Shown: positions 1 to 8,964, counted from the first letter of the stretch. The stretch is DNA of 64,000 bases from Actinomycetes bacterium (GCA_021794835.1 JAJYQA010000027.1:27604-91603), one strand, 5' to 3'. Made by a program: numbers and translations. The notes: generated by a model not told the origin, from the letters alone.

Positions 1-380
1 CCACCCTGCGAGGCGCCGTGGGTTTTTATATCGTTAAGCAGCGCGCCCATAATACGCATATAGTCAAAAGCGCCGTGTTCGTAGAACCGCTGATCCTCGA
101 TAGATATAACAGCTTTTTGCAGTGTAGGGGAGACATGGCTTAATGGAACAATCGTCCTGTTGTCTGTATAAAGCTTTGTTATAAGGGTTCCGTCAGCCGC
201 GTAAATATAGGTAGTCTGATTTTTTACAACGCTTTTGACGTCGCCGATATCGGGAAGATTATGGGCCACCTTATACACAAAACCTATTGCTGCCGCTAAC
301 ACGATTACGAACACAATCGCTGCGGTGAGAATTTTTCTTTTTAGGAAAAACCTAAAAAATGTACCCAGAGATGTTTGCAA
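1..380 (-). CDS. Class A penicillin-binding protein, N-terminal part (runs off window)
   Basis: The reverse strand is open from 380 to the window edge. It gives a short cytoplasmic head, one hydrophobic membrane anchor (about residues 14-34), then a stretch ending in a family 51 glycosyltransferase signature: an LQKAVISIEDQRFYEHGA-type motif with the catalytic Glu in IEDQRFYEHG, followed by ASQGG, where family members continue into STITQQ. Such enzymes polymerise lipid II at the outer face of the membrane and usually carry a C-terminal transpeptidase, which lies outside the window. I chose the TTG at 380-378 because a GGTGGAGG ribosome binding site sits 8 bases upstream. The gene is divergent from the Nfu gene. 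Only about 126 residues are visible, so the exact PBP subtype cannot be told. Confidence 0.85.
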   Translation of the reverse strand, partial: MQTSLGTFFRFFLKRKILTAAIVFVIVLAAAIGFVYKVAHNLPDIGDVKSVVKNQTTYIYAADGTLITKLYTDNRTIVPLSHVSPTLQKAVISIEDQRFYEHGAFDYMRIMGALLNDIKTHGASQG

Positions 381-640
381 ATTACCAGCCTCCACCAGTA
401 CAATTTTTATTGCGGTGATTATGCAAGTTTTGGTTTGCCGCAAAAGAACGCATTTTTTCTAAGTTTTTGTGACCGGTTAATCTGTTGGTAAGCGATACTT
501 AGATCCAATTATACCATATATCGGGCGATGCCAAGGATCGCAAGGTTTTAAATACGTTATAGCACCGAACTTCTAGCTTCTTATTTTGCTTTTAATATGT
601 TACGATAATTACAGGAGAAGTTACCCAGGAGGTGAACAAT

Positions 641-868
641 TTGCGCGAGAAAGTTGAGGAAGCGCTTGGACGTATAAAGCCCGGCCTTCAGGCGGATGGG
701 GGCGATATAGAGCTTGTTGACGTCACCGATGACGGTGTTGTTCAGGTGAGGTTGTTGGGTTCATGTGCCGGATGCCCAATGTCCCAGATGACCTTGACAT
801 ATTATGTCGAGCAGACCTTAAAAGAAAGCATCCCTGAGGTGAAGTCAGTACAAAACGTTCTCCTTTAA
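641..868 (+). CDS. NifU C-terminal-domain (Nfu) Fe-S scaffold protein
   Basis: A 75-residue stand-alone Nfu domain. It starts REKVEEALGRIKPGLQADGG, carries the CAGCP motif (CxxC) that binds a [4Fe-4S] or [2Fe-2S] cluster between two subunits, and ends with the usual IPEVKSV helix and strand. The family stores or hands over Fe-S clusters to apoproteins in the cytoplasm. A perfect AGGAGG at 627-632 lies 8 bases before a TTG at 641, so that TTG is the likely start; a GTG at 632 overlaps the ribosome binding site itself and is less likely. The gene appears monocistronic, followed by a GC-rich hairpin. Identification is firm; the specific client proteins are unknown. Confidence 0.9.
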   Translation: MREKVEEALGRIKPGLQADGGDIELVDVTDDGVVQVRLLGSCAGCPMSQMTLTYYVEQTLKESIPEVKSVQNVLL

Positions 869-914
869 ATTTAGTGGTAAACAAACATCACGGTATATAG
901 GTTGATTTTATGCG

Positions 915-935
915 GCCGAGGCTTTTAGCCTCGGC
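915..935 (+). terminator. Hairpin after the Nfu gene
   Basis: GCCGAGGCT (915-923) pairs perfectly with AGCCTCGGC (927-935) around a TTT loop. There is no immediate T tract; TTTTT comes 13 bases later (948-952). It could be a weak intrinsic terminator or an mRNA 3' end stabiliser. Confidence 0.5.
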
Positions 936-952
936 TTCGATTGTCGATTTTT

Positions 953-1011
953 GATTCTGACCCCTGGACCAGCATTACTTACTTTCACTCTACGAACGAT
1001 GAACAAAGGAC
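953..1011 (+). repeat. Degenerate 7-base-period repeats before the U32 gene
   Basis: Two repeat types meet here. Positions 953-966, read on the minus strand, give CCAGGGG TCAGAAT, the CAGRA heptamer family. Positions 991-1011 read TACGAAC GATGAAC AAAGGAC, the GATGAAC heptamer family seen again near 8973 and 18038. The presence of spacer-type repeats argues that coding starts downstream of them. Confidence 0.55.
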
Positions 1012-1016
1012 AAAAA

Positions 1017-2246
1017 TTGCTTAAAAAGCCGGAGGTTTTATCTCCGGCGGGAAATATGGAAAAGCTGGAATATGCGGTTGCGTATGGCGCCGATGCCGTT
1101 TATATCGGTGGGCGTGACTTTAGCTTACGCTCAAAAGCAAGCAACTTTTCTGTAAATGACATTAAAAGAGCGGTCCAGATAACGCACAAAGCGGGCAGAA
1201 AGCTTTACGTGGCGCTCAACATATTTGCCAGGGACAGCGATCTTAAAAAGCTTGACCGCTATGCAGCAGACCTGGCGAATGCCGGAGTAGACGCGGTAAT
1301 TGTTGCTGATCCTGGTGTTCTGGCTACCGTAAAAAAGGTTGCTCCAGATTTGCGCATTCACATTAGCACTCAGGCCAATGTAACCAACGCGGCTGCCGCC
1401 GAGTTCTGGGCGGCCCAGGGGGCATCAAGGGTGGTCTTGGCCCGCGAGCTCTCCGCCAGAGAGATTGCCGACATCACGCAAAATACCAGTATAGAGGCTG
1501 AAGTGTTTGTCCATGGGGCGATGTGTATCTCTTATTCGGGAAGATGCCTAATAAGCAAGTTTCTTGCCGATAGGGATGGCAACCGGGGAGATTGCGCCCA
1601 TTCCTGCCGCTGGAAATATTATCTTGTGGAGGAGAAAAGGCCGGGCCAGTATCATAAGATCCAGGAGGATGACAAGGGCACATATTTCTTCAACTCTAAG
1701 GATTTGGCTCTTATAGGATATATCCCAGAGCTTATGCAATGCGGTCTGGATAGCCTAAAGATAGAGGGGCGCATGAAGAGCACGCACTATGTTGCGGCCG
1801 TCACTAAGATTTACCGGCAGGCTGTAGACCGGTATTTCAGCGACCCGGAGAATTACGAGCCCGACCCGGAGTGGTTTGAAGAGATTGAGAAAGTAAGCCA
1901 CCGGAAATACTCAACAGGCTTTTTTCTTGGAAATAAGGGAGAAGAAATCTTAGATTTTGCGCGTTACGAGAAGTCGCATGATTTTGCCGGCCTTGTGGAT
2001 GGCTATGATGCGGAAAACGGCCTGGCCACGGTATCGGTAAGAAATAAGCTGAGCAAACCCGGGCCAATCGAGATACTAGGCCCGGATACCTTGGTTAAAG
2101 ACTACTATATCTCAAAGATGGTAAGCCTCGAGGGTGTTACTAAGCTTGAGCAGATAGAAGTCTCACATGCCGGATTTAAGGTCGGCATACCATCGCCCGA
2201 ACCATGGCCAAAGTTTGCAATTTTACGTCGAAGGGTAACTAGCTAA
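1017..2246 (+). CDS. Peptidase U32 family protein (TrhP/YegQ-like tRNA hydroxylation type)
   Basis: A 409-residue U32 protein. The N-terminal barrel opens KKPEVLSPAGNMEKLEYAV. The family signature is seen as EVFVHGAMCISYSGRCLIS, followed by further cysteines in GDCAHSCRW. The C-terminal beta domain (about the last 90 residues) matches the TrhP-like branch. Members of that branch take part in 5-hydroxyuridine formation at tRNA position 34; classical U32 members were called collagenases. Which of these applies here is inference. I prefer TTG 1017, which follows AAAGGA by 6 bases; an ATG at 999 lies inside heptamer repeats and lacks a ribosome binding site. YqeG follows after 55 bases. Confidence 0.85.
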   Translation: MLKKPEVLSPAGNMEKLEYAVAYGADAVYIGGRDFSLRSKASNFSVNDIKRAVQITHKAGRKLYVALNIFARDSDLKKLDRYAADLANAGVDAVIVADPGVLATVKKVAPDLRIHISTQANVTNAAAAEFWAAQGASRVVLARELSAREIADITQNTSIEAEVFVHGAMCISYSGRCLISKFLADRDGNRGDCAHSCRWKYYLVEEKRPGQYHKIQEDDKGTYFFNSKDLALIGYIPELMQCGLDSLKIEGRMKSTHYVAAVTKIYRQAVDRYFSDPENYEPDPEWFEEIEKVSHRKYSTGFFLGNKGEEILDFARYEKSHDFAGLVDGYDAENGLATVSVRNKLSKPGPIEILGPDTLVKDYYISKMVSLEGVTKLEQIEVSHAGFKVGIPSPEPWPKFAILRRRVTS

Positions 2247-2301
2247 TGACTATTGCTCATTGCTCGCTTGCCGTACATAATATTTAGAATAAGAGGTACA
2301 G

Positions 2302-2808
2302 ATGCTGAAGAAGTTTTTTCCGGATCATTACTATGAATCTATATACGACATCGATCTATTCCACCTAAGAGAGGATGGGATTAAAGGGTTTATTCTTGAC
2401 CTTGATAATACTATTGTTGCCCGAAACAGCTCCACCGTCTCCGACGACCTAAAGCATTGGCTTGACTTACTTAAAGAACATGATATCGAAGCCTGCATCC
2501 TCTCCAACAACTGGAAGCAGCGGGTAAGCTCGATAGCCGAGCAGGTTGAGTTGCCGCTTGTAGCAAGAGCTGCAAAGCCACGAAAAGGGGCGTTCAAGCG
2601 TGCCCTAGATGTCCTGGGCACCGGCAAGGAAGAAACAGTGGTTGTCGGTGACCAGATCTTTACCGACGTCTTCGGCGGAAACATAGCAGGCTTGCGAACC
2701 ATCCTCGTGATGCCGATGAGTAACCACGACGGCATCCATACAAAATTCTTACGCCACCTTGAGCGACTGGTTATGAAACGATGGCAAAAGTGCGGGGTCC
2801 AGGGATAA
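2302..2808 (+). CDS. yqeG: YqeG-family HAD-IIIA phosphatase
   Basis: A 168-residue HAD-superfamily protein. Motif I is FILDLDNTIVARNS (nucleophile Asp in DLDNT), motif II is CILSNNW, and the C-terminal VVGDQIFTDVFGGN carries the metal-binding aspartate. Length and motifs fit YqeG, related to mitochondrial phosphatidylglycerophosphate phosphatase. In several bacteria yqeG sits just upstream of aroE, as here. ATG 2302 has an AGAGG ribosome binding site. The exact substrate in this organism cannot be read from sequence; a PGP-phosphatase role in membrane lipid synthesis is plausible. Confidence 0.88.
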   Translation: MLKKFFPDHYYESIYDIDLFHLREDGIKGFILDLDNTIVARNSSTVSDDLKHWLDLLKEHDIEACILSNNWKQRVSSIAEQVELPLVARAAKPRKGAFKRALDVLGTGKEETVVVGDQIFTDVFGGNIAGLRTILVMPMSNHDGIHTKFLRHLERLVMKRWQKCGVQG

Positions 2809-2810
2809 TT

Positions 2811-2850
2811 TCGAATTGCGAATGTCGAATTAAAGACCGGTGAACTGGTA
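2811..2850 (+). repeat. GAATT-type heptamer repeat array
   Basis: Immediately after the yqeG stop the spacer reads TCGAATT GCGAATG TCGAATT AAAGACC GGTGAAC TGGTAAA, a strict 7-base period. The first three units recur nearly identically near 17954, 27189, 28323 and 49374. The GGTGAACTGGT part recurs near 28356. Confidence 0.7.
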
Positions 2851-2853
2851 AAC

Positions 2854-2884
2854 CAGAAATGTAGTCGCCGATTTACCGGGCGCG
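2854..2884 (+). repeat. Dispersed ATGTAGT...TTTACCGGGC element, copy 1
   Basis: The stretch ATGTAGTCGCCGATTTACC followed by GGGCGCG resembles 50345-50372 (ATGTAGTTACCCGGTTTATC then GGGCC). Both follow a GGTGA(A/G)CTGGTAA module, so the two spacers share a composite repeat. Confidence 0.5.
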
Positions 2885-2939
2885 CATTGGCAGAACGATG
2901 AAGGTGAAAGGGTTCAGGAAAAGGAAAAGTGAAAGGGAA

Positions 2940-3836
2940 ATGGGCAATATTACCGGAAAGACTAAGGTAACTGGCATAATTGGCTATCCATTGACCTATA
3001 CGCTTTCGCCGCTCATGCACAACCGGGCTTTTAAGGTATGCGGACTAAACTACAAATACCTGGCGTTTGTTGTAGAAAAGGGACACCTCAAAAGTGCAAT
3101 AGATGGCATACGAGCACTTAATATAAAAGGTGTAAACATCACCATGCCACATAAAGAGGCCGTAATCTCCCTGCTGGATGGGATATCCAAAGAAGCCGAA
3201 ATCATCGGTGCGGTAAACACCATAAACAACGAAGACGGCCGTCTTATCGGCTACAATACTGATGCCGAGGGTTTTACGAGCTCGCTTAAAGAAGAGGACT
3301 TCAACCCTGCAGGTAAACAGGCAATTATTATAGGTACGGGCGGTGGTGCAAAGGCAGTGGCGGTCGCTTTGGTGCAGGCCGGAGTTAAAAGCATTGCCGT
3401 AGTCGGCGGGTCTATAGAAAAATCGCAGGCCATAAAAGATCGTATAATAGATATTACAAGGAATATCTTGGTAAAACCGCTCACTTTTGAAAGCAACCTG
3501 GCCGATATATTTCAAATAGGAGATTTGATTGTTAACGCTACGCCTGTCGGAATGGCGGAAAGCGGAGGCCTCCTGCCAGTACCTTTGGAACTGATAAAAA
3601 AAAGGCATTTTATATACGACCTCGTCTATATACCGCAAGAAACCGTACTAATAAAAGAAGCAAGGCGAAAAGGAGCTAGGGCTGTAAACGGAACCGGCAT
3701 GCTTGTTCACCAGGCAGCTTTAGCTTTTGAGATATGGACTGGCATCTCCGCGCCGGTAGAAGAAATGCGTCAGGCGCTGATCCGCGGGTTAGTAAGTGGA
3801 GAACGGCCAGAAAATGTTAAAAAAGAAGAAGATTAG
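2940..3836 (+). CDS. aroE: Shikimate dehydrogenase (NADP+)
   Basis: A 298-residue AroE that reduces 3-dehydroshikimate to shikimate. Visible are the substrate-binding GYPLTYTLSPLMHN, the catalytic Lys in VNITMPHKEAV, GAVNTI, a Rossmann glycine loop GTGGGAKAVAVAL, VNATPVGM, and the C-terminal NGTGMLVHQAALAFEIWTG. The second half of the substrate motif reads YTLSP where SxSP is usual. ATG 2940 aligns with typical AroE N-termini. An in-frame ATG at 2898 would add a Lys/Arg-rich tail encoded by purine-rich repeat-like DNA and has no ribosome binding site. It overlaps the following pilB-like gene, so the pilus operon may be co-transcribed; the other shikimate genes lie at 18114-21354. Confidence 0.95.
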   Translation: MGNITGKTKVTGIIGYPLTYTLSPLMHNRAFKVCGLNYKYLAFVVEKGHLKSAIDGIRALNIKGVNITMPHKEAVISLLDGISKEAEIIGAVNTINNEDGRLIGYNTDAEGFTSSLKEEDFNPAGKQAIIIGTGGGAKAVAVALVQAGVKSIAVVGGSIEKSQAIKDRIIDITRNILVKPLTFESNLADIFQIGDLIVNATPVGMAESGGLLPVPLELIKKRHFIYDLVYIPQETVLIKEARRKGARAVNGTGMLVHQAALAFEIWTGISAPVEEMRQALIRGLVSGERPENVKKEED

Positions 3837-6027
3837 CGATTATCTTTTTCAAAAGACAAATAACGAGAAACAAGCCAGCGAAGAGCTTATAGCAACCGGA
3901 AACGATATCCGATCTGTTATTCATACCTACGTGCCCGACAAAGACAAATCCAATCTTATCCCTCTTAACGAGCAAAAAGTTAAATCCAAAGAAGGTACCT
4001 GCAGCAATACGGCCGAAGAAGAAGTTGCAAAAATTATTGCCAAGCAATTACATATAGCCTATATCGATCTTAATAATTTCGAGATAGACCAACAAGCGGT
4101 ATTGCTAGTGCCAAATGAAGATATTCGACATTATAACCTCTTGCCTATAGGATTTGAGGGCGGTCGGCTTATGGCGGCAATGTCTGGCAAGACCAGTATC
4201 GCTGCGATTAACTACTTCTACAGTAAGTCCGGCTATTATATTGTCCCCGTTATCACAACCGAGAGTGCTCTTGCCGCTGCCATAGACCTATATACAAATG
4301 TTGGCGCCGGCAAAGATAGCGCAGATGGAGTTGAAGCACTCTCGGATACACCAAGTAAGCTCCAGACCGTCGCCGACATAATTATCTCTGGTGCCGGTGT
4401 TGCTGAGGACAAAATCATAGGCATGGAAGGCATAAAGGAAGATACCGGGGAAGAACCGTATAATCAGACACCGGCCGACCCTAAACCTATAACCGAAGTT
4501 GATATCGCAAAGAACGTGGCTAAGCAGCTTCATATCAACTACGTAGATTTGGACGGCTACGATATTAACCCGCAGGCACTGGCTCTTATATCAAGCGAGC
4601 ATATACACCGCTATAAGCTTCTTCCGATAGATTTTGATGGCGACCGTCTCATCGTCGCCATGTCCGACCCGACCAATATCTTTACAATAGACGATCTGCG
4701 CGTTATGACAGGCCATGATATCATCCCGGTAGTTGTGGCGGAGAGCGATCTTAGGACGGCTATTGACAGATATAATACCAGCGATATTGCCGTTGAAGAG
4801 GCTTTAGGCAACATTAATAGCAACACCGAACAAAAATATAGCCAACTGCAAGTTGATGAAAAATCCGGGGATGCCCCAACAGTAAAACTCGTAAACCTGA
4901 TAGTAACCGAGGCCTTTAGAGAAGGGGCCAGCGATATTTTTATAGAACCCCAGGAAAAAGAAGTAAGGGTTAGGTATAGGGTAGATGGCGTGCTTCAAGA
5001 GGTAATGCGCTCACCTAAACATGTTCAATCAGGTGTTATATCCAGGATTAAGATTATGGCGGGTCTGGACATCGCTGAGCGCCGCCTGCCGCAGGACGGC
5101 CGCTTTGGGCTGGCAATCGACAAAAAGCCGGTAGATTTCCGTGTTGCCACCTTGCCGACTATATACGGCGAGCAGGTTGTGTTAAGGATTTTGGAAAAAA
5201 GCAGTATCATGCTAGACCTTGATGACCTAGGATTCTTGCCCGATCCACTCCGAAGGTTTAAGGAGTCGTTTAGCAAACCATACGGAGCGATACTTATTAC
5301 GGGGCCAACGGGAAGCGGTAAAACTACGACACTATACTCGGTATTGAATATCCTTAACCACACGGAGAGAAATCTGATTACAGTTGAGGACCCAGTAGAA
5401 TACCGGCTGCCCGGCATAAACCAGGTGCAAGTCAATACAAAAGCTGGCTTAACTTTTGCAAGTGCCCTTAGATCAATTCTTCGCCATGACCCCGATATCA
5501 TAATGATCGGTGAGATAAGAGATGAGGAGACGGCCACTATTGCTATAGAATCTGCCCTTACCGGCCACCTTGTATTATCTACTCTTCACACGAATACCGC
5601 ACCGGCGACGCTAACTAGATTAATAGAGATGGGAATCGAGCCTTTTCTAGTATCATCGGCTGTTGATTGCATTGTGGCGCAAAGACTGGCCAGAAAGCTT
5701 TGCACTAAATGCAAGGAACTTTACAAGCCTACCAAAGAAGAGCTAATAGAAGCAGGTTTTAAAATCGACGGATTGGAGCCCGCTGAGCTGTATAGAGCAC
5801 GTGGCTGTAGGTTTTGCGGAAATACCGGCTATCAGGGACGGGTAGGACTTTATGAAGTCATGAATGTATCGGAAAATATCGAGAGAATGCTTGTTGGCAA
5901 ATTCACCGTTGACGACCTAGCTAAAATTGCCGTAAGCGAAGGGATGCAAACTTTGCGCGAGGACGGCCTCGCGAAGGTCAAAGCTGGAATAACCTCGATC
6001 GAAGAAATTGCAAGGGTTACCACGTAA
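3796..6027 (+). CDS. pilB: Type IV pilus assembly ATPase PilB/GspE, long form with two N-terminal domains
   Basis: A 743-residue extension ATPase. Two GspE_N domains occur in tandem (about residues 78-170 and 232-325; both carry a VAKQLHI...D motif). The ATPase core follows: ASDIFIEPQE, arginine fingers in RVRYRVDG, Walker A GPTGSGKT at 503-510, Asp box TVEDPVEYR, Walker B IIMIGEIRDEE, His box STLHTN, and a four-cysteine zinc motif (CTKC...CRFC). It powers pilus polymerisation through PilC. A paralogue follows at 6089. The start may be GTG 3796 or ATG 3814, both inside the 3' end of aroE and without a good ribosome binding site, which suggests translational coupling. Confidence 0.95.
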   Translation: MENGQKMLKKKKISDYLFQKTNNEKQASEELIATGNDIRSVIHTYVPDKDKSNLIPLNEQKVKSKEGTCSNTAEEEVAKIIAKQLHIAYIDLNNFEIDQQAVLLVPNEDIRHYNLLPIGFEGGRLMAAMSGKTSIAAINYFYSKSGYYIVPVITTESALAAAIDLYTNVGAGKDSADGVEALSDTPSKLQTVADIIISGAGVAEDKIIGMEGIKEDTGEEPYNQTPADPKPITEVDIAKNVAKQLHINYVDLDGYDINPQALALISSEHIHRYKLLPIDFDGDRLIVAMSDPTNIFTIDDLRVMTGHDIIPVVVAESDLRTAIDRYNTSDIAVEEALGNINSNTEQKYSQLQVDEKSGDAPTVKLVNLIVTEAFREGASDIFIEPQEKEVRVRYRVDGVLQEVMRSPKHVQSGVISRIKIMAGLDIAERRLPQDGRFGLAIDKKPVDFRVATLPTIYGEQVVLRILEKSSIMLDLDDLGFLPDPLRRFKESFSKPYGAILITGPTGSGKTTTLYSVLNILNHTERNLITVEDPVEYRLPGINQVQVNTKAGLTFASALRSILRHDPDIIMIGEIRDEETATIAIESALTGHLVLSTLHTNTAPATLTRLIEMGIEPFLVSSAVDCIVAQRLARKLCTKCKELYKPTKEELIEAGFKIDGLEPAELYRARGCRFCGNTGYQGRVGLYEVMNVSENIERMLVGKFTVDDLAKIAVSEGMQTLREDGLAKVKAGITSIEEIARVTT

Positions 6028-6040
6028 TTAGACCTGTAGT

Positions 6041-6058
6041 TGCCCCACTTAGGGGGCA
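6041..6058 (+). other. Hairpin between the two pilB-like genes
   Basis: TGCCCC (6041-6046) and GGGGCA (6053-6058) form a perfect 6-bp stem with loop ACTTAG in the 61-base gap between the two ATPase genes. No T tract follows, so it is more likely an mRNA processing or attenuation element than a terminator. Confidence 0.45.
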
Positions 6059-6088
6059 CGATCTAGTGCGGGAGTAGGGATTACTTAT

Positions 6089-7762
6089 ATGATAACAGAA
6101 AAATCCGATCAAATATTAGCGGAACTGCTTATAAAAAAAGGGGTAATATCAAAAGATATCCTCGCCGGCATTGAGGAGAAGGTCAGCGGTGACCGGTCTC
6201 TTGTCGAGGTCTTAGTAAGCGACGGACTTGTTAATTCATCAGTAATCAGTGAGCTCGTAGGACTTAAAGAATTTAGCTTCGTTGATTTGGAAGATTATGA
6301 TATAGATCCTGCCGCGGTTACCCTTCTGCCCGAGGTATTTGCCAGAAGATACCTCGCCATTCCCATAGATTTCGAAGATCAGAAACTAGTCGTCGCCATG
6401 ACCGACCCCCTAAACGTGCTTATCGCCGACGATCTTCACATGATTACCGGCCACGAAATAAAAGCGGTCGCCGCCCTGGAAAGCGAGATAACCGCCGCGA
6501 TCAACCACTACTACAAGGCAACCGAAATAATAAGTGAAGAAGTAAACGGCTTGGGGCCAACGCAGGATCAGGTAGATATAACAAACCTCCGTGCTGTCTC
6601 CGAGGAAGCTCCCGTAATTAAACTGGTAAACACATTAATTCTTAAGGCGATAAACGAGAGAGTTAGTGATATTCATATCGAACCCCAAGAAAAAGACCTG
6701 CGCGTAAGATACAGGATAGACGGAGTGCTTAAAGAGGTAATGCGCTCGCCAAAGCACGTTCAGGCAGGCATTATATCAAGGCTTAAGATCATGGCCGGTC
6801 TTAATATTGCAGAAACAAGGGTACCCCAGGATGGGCACTGCGATCTCAACGTTTCCGGGAACGTCGTTGATTTTCGTGTGGCGACTCTACCAACAATATA
6901 TGGAGAACGGGTTGTCTTAAGGATTTTAAGAAAAGAAAGCATTCTGCTCAACCTGGATGATCTCGGGTTTTTGCCAGACAGCCTTGCTAAGTTCAAGGAT
7001 TCTTTTAACAAGCCTTATGGGGCAGTTTTGGTAACCGGCCCCACTGGAAGCGGCAAATCTACCACGCTGTACGCAGTATTAAATATCTTAAACAACAGTG
7101 ATAAAAATATCATCACCGTGGAGGACCCGGTGGAATACAGGCTGCCCGGCATCAACCAGGTGCAGGTTAACGCAAAAGCAGGCCTAACCTTCGCCAAGGT
7201 GCTAAAGGCGGTTCTTCGAGCATCACCCGATATTGTAATGGTGGGTGAGATAAGGGATAAAGAAACCGCACAAATAGCGATAGAGGCGGCCCTAACCGGG
7301 CACCTGGTACTCTCGACCCTTCACACAAACGATGCGCCAAGCGCAATAAGCCGGCTAACCGAGATGGGAATCGCTCCATTTTTGACATCATCTGCGCTCG
7401 AATGCGTGCAGGCGCAGAGACTTGCCAGGCGTCTTTGCCCCGATTGCAAAGAGGCTTACACACCATCAGTCGATGCGCTTCAAAGGATTGGTTTTCCGGT
7501 AAACGGTAGCGAAAGGATTATACTGTACAAACCTAAGGGCTGTCCAAAATGCAACGACACAGGGTATAAGGGAAGGGTTGGCATATATGAGGTCATGTCA
7601 TTTGGTGAGGCCCTTGAGGATCTATGCGTAAAGCGGGCAACGGTTGAAGAGATCAAACACGTAGCTATAGCCGAAGGGATGAAGACTTTAAGGCAAGACG
7701 GTTATGAAAAGGTAAAGCTTGGCGTTACTTCGCTGGAAGAAATAATGCGGGTGATTGTGTAG
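6089..7762 (+). CDS. Second PilB/GspE-type type IV pilus ATPase
   Basis: A 557-residue paralogue of the preceding gene with one GspE_N domain (about residues 20-140) in place of two. Motifs: ASDIHIEPQE-like VSDIHIEPQE, Walker A GPTGSGKS at 317-324, TVEDPVEYR, VMVGEIRDKE, STLHTND, and a C4 zinc site (CPDC...CPKC). The segment before Walker B reads RASPDIVMVGEIRD where the upstream copy has RHDPDIIMIGEIRD. Long stretches such as KPYGA(V/I)LVTGPTGSGK and EYRLPGINQVQVN are shared, so the pair arose by duplication. It ends at a strong terminator, separating the PilB pair from pilT. It may drive a second fibre or form mixed hexamers; that is inference. Confidence 0.92.
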   Translation: MITEKSDQILAELLIKKGVISKDILAGIEEKVSGDRSLVEVLVSDGLVNSSVISELVGLKEFSFVDLEDYDIDPAAVTLLPEVFARRYLAIPIDFEDQKLVVAMTDPLNVLIADDLHMITGHEIKAVAALESEITAAINHYYKATEIISEEVNGLGPTQDQVDITNLRAVSEEAPVIKLVNTLILKAINERVSDIHIEPQEKDLRVRYRIDGVLKEVMRSPKHVQAGIISRLKIMAGLNIAETRVPQDGHCDLNVSGNVVDFRVATLPTIYGERVVLRILRKESILLNLDDLGFLPDSLAKFKDSFNKPYGAVLVTGPTGSGKSTTLYAVLNILNNSDKNIITVEDPVEYRLPGINQVQVNAKAGLTFAKVLKAVLRASPDIVMVGEIRDKETAQIAIEAALTGHLVLSTLHTNDAPSAISRLTEMGIAPFLTSSALECVQAQRLARRLCPDCKEAYTPSVDALQRIGFPVNGSERIILYKPKGCPKCNDTGYKGRVGIYEVMSFGEALEDLCVKRATVEEIKHVAIAEGMKTLRQDGYEKVKLGVTSLEEIMRVIV

Positions 7763-7813
7763 CCAATAGGATTTAGTATTTTCATTGGCTATTTGGCTAT
7801 TGGCTTCTTTTTT
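7761..7813 (+). terminator. Rho-independent terminator overlapping the pilB-like stop
   Basis: AGCCAATAG (7761-7769, overlapping the TAG stop) pairs with CTATTGGCT (7797-7805) and is followed by TCTTTTTT. A third ATTGGCT copy inside the loop offers an alternative pairing. Confidence 0.75.
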
Positions 7814-7899
7814 ATTGGCTTAATCAGCCTCAAGTAATCAGCATCAAAGTCCGATATTTAAGGAAATCCCTTTGCAGAAGACATCTGGGAGGTTTTAAA

Positions 7900-8964
7900 T
7901 TGTCCGATATTAATGACCTTCTAATGCAGGTTATCGAGAGGGGGGCATCAGACCTTCACATAACCGCAGGGTCGCCCCCGATGGTTAGACTCCACGGCGA
8001 CCTTATGCCGCTAGACTACCATAAACTTACCCCAGAAGATACTAAAGCATTGGTCTGTGACATTATGGATGCAGAGCATAAAGAGCGGCTTGAGCAGTTC
8101 CGAGAATGCGATTTTTCTCATGCACTTGCCGGACAGGGAAGGTTTAGGGTAAATGTGTATTACCAGAGAGGAAGCATCGGGGCTGCTTTCAGGATGATAC
8201 CAATACAAATAAAAACATTAGAAGAACTTGGCCTTCCACAGTCTCTCGAGCTTTTGGCAAGGAAGCCAAGGGGTCTCGTACTGGTTACCGGACCTACCGG
8301 AAGCGGTAAATCAACAACCTTGGCGTCGCTTATAGACATTATAAACGAGACCAGAGCACACCATATAATGACAATCGAGGATCCAATTGAGTTTCTGCAC
8401 CGGCATAAGAAATCAATTGTTAATCAAAGAGAAGTTGGCTCGGATACCAAGTCCTTTGCAAATGCATTAAAGTACGTCCTTCGCCAAGACCCGGACGTTA
8501 TCCTGGTCGGCGAGATGCGCGACCTTGAAACTATATCCGCAGCGCTTACCGCTGCCGAGACCGGGCACCTGGTCTTTGCGACGCTTCACACGCAGGACGC
8601 CCCGCAGACCATAGACAGGATTATCGATGTCTTCCCGCCGCACCAGCAGCAACAGGTAAAGATTCAGCTTGCCGGGACTCTGCAGGGAATTGTCTGCCAG
8701 CAGTTGCTTCCCACAATTGATGGGGCCGGGCGTGTAGTTGCCTACGAGGTTATGCTACCGACTCCAGGTATCCGCAATATGATCCGCGAAGGAAAAACGC
8801 ACCAAATATACAGCGCCATACAGACGGGTCAAAAAAATGGCATGCTAACGATGGACCAGTGCCTTGCCAACCTATATAGACACGGAAGAATATCGTTCGA
8901 GACGGCTGTTATGAAGGCAAGCGATCCAAATGAGATAAAGCAATTGTTGGGTAAAACAGCCTAA
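7900..8964 (+). CDS. pilT: Type IV pilus retraction ATPase
   Basis: A 354-residue PilT. Order of motifs: GASDLHITAGSPP in the N-terminal PAS-like domain, Walker A GPTGSGKS at 131-138, Asp box TIEDPIEFLH, Walker B VILVGEMRDLET, His box ATLHTQDAPQTIDR, and the PilT-specific C-terminal GIRNMIREGKTHQI (the AIRNLIRE motif required for retraction). Length is normal. Start is TTG 7900 with GGGAGG 8 bases upstream. PilT depolymerises the pilus, giving twitching motility or DNA uptake. Lying between a terminator and pilC, it probably begins its own transcript. Confidence 0.95.
   Translation: MSDINDLLMQVIERGASDLHITAGSPPMVRLHGDLMPLDYHKLTPEDTKALVCDIMDAEHKERLEQFRECDFSHALAGQGRFRVNVYYQRGSIGAAFRMIPIQIKTLEELGLPQSLELLARKPRGLVLVTGPTGSGKSTTLASLIDIINETRAHHIMTIEDPIEFLHRHKKSIVNQREVGSDTKSFANALKYVLRQDPDVILVGEMRDLETISAALTAAETGHLVFATLHTQDAPQTIDRIIDVFPPHQQQQVKIQLAGTLQGIVCQQLLPTIDGAGRVVAYEVMLPTPGIRNMIREGKTHQIYSAIQTGQKNGMLTMDQCLANLYRHGRISFETAVMKASDPNEIKQLLGKTA

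Noticed and set aside
951..1016. N-terminal extension of the U32 protein from TTG 951
   Set aside because: The extension is made of heptamer repeat DNA and lacks a ribosome binding site; homology starts after 1017.
2331..3020. 229-codon minus-strand open frame
   Set aside because: It lies antisense to yqeG and aroE, both with clear family motifs, and its composition (Ser/Arg/Pro-rich) is typical of a shadow frame.
5025..5537. 170-codon minus-strand open frame
   Set aside because: It is antisense to the conserved ATPase core of the first pilB-like gene; no motif or ribosome binding site supports it.
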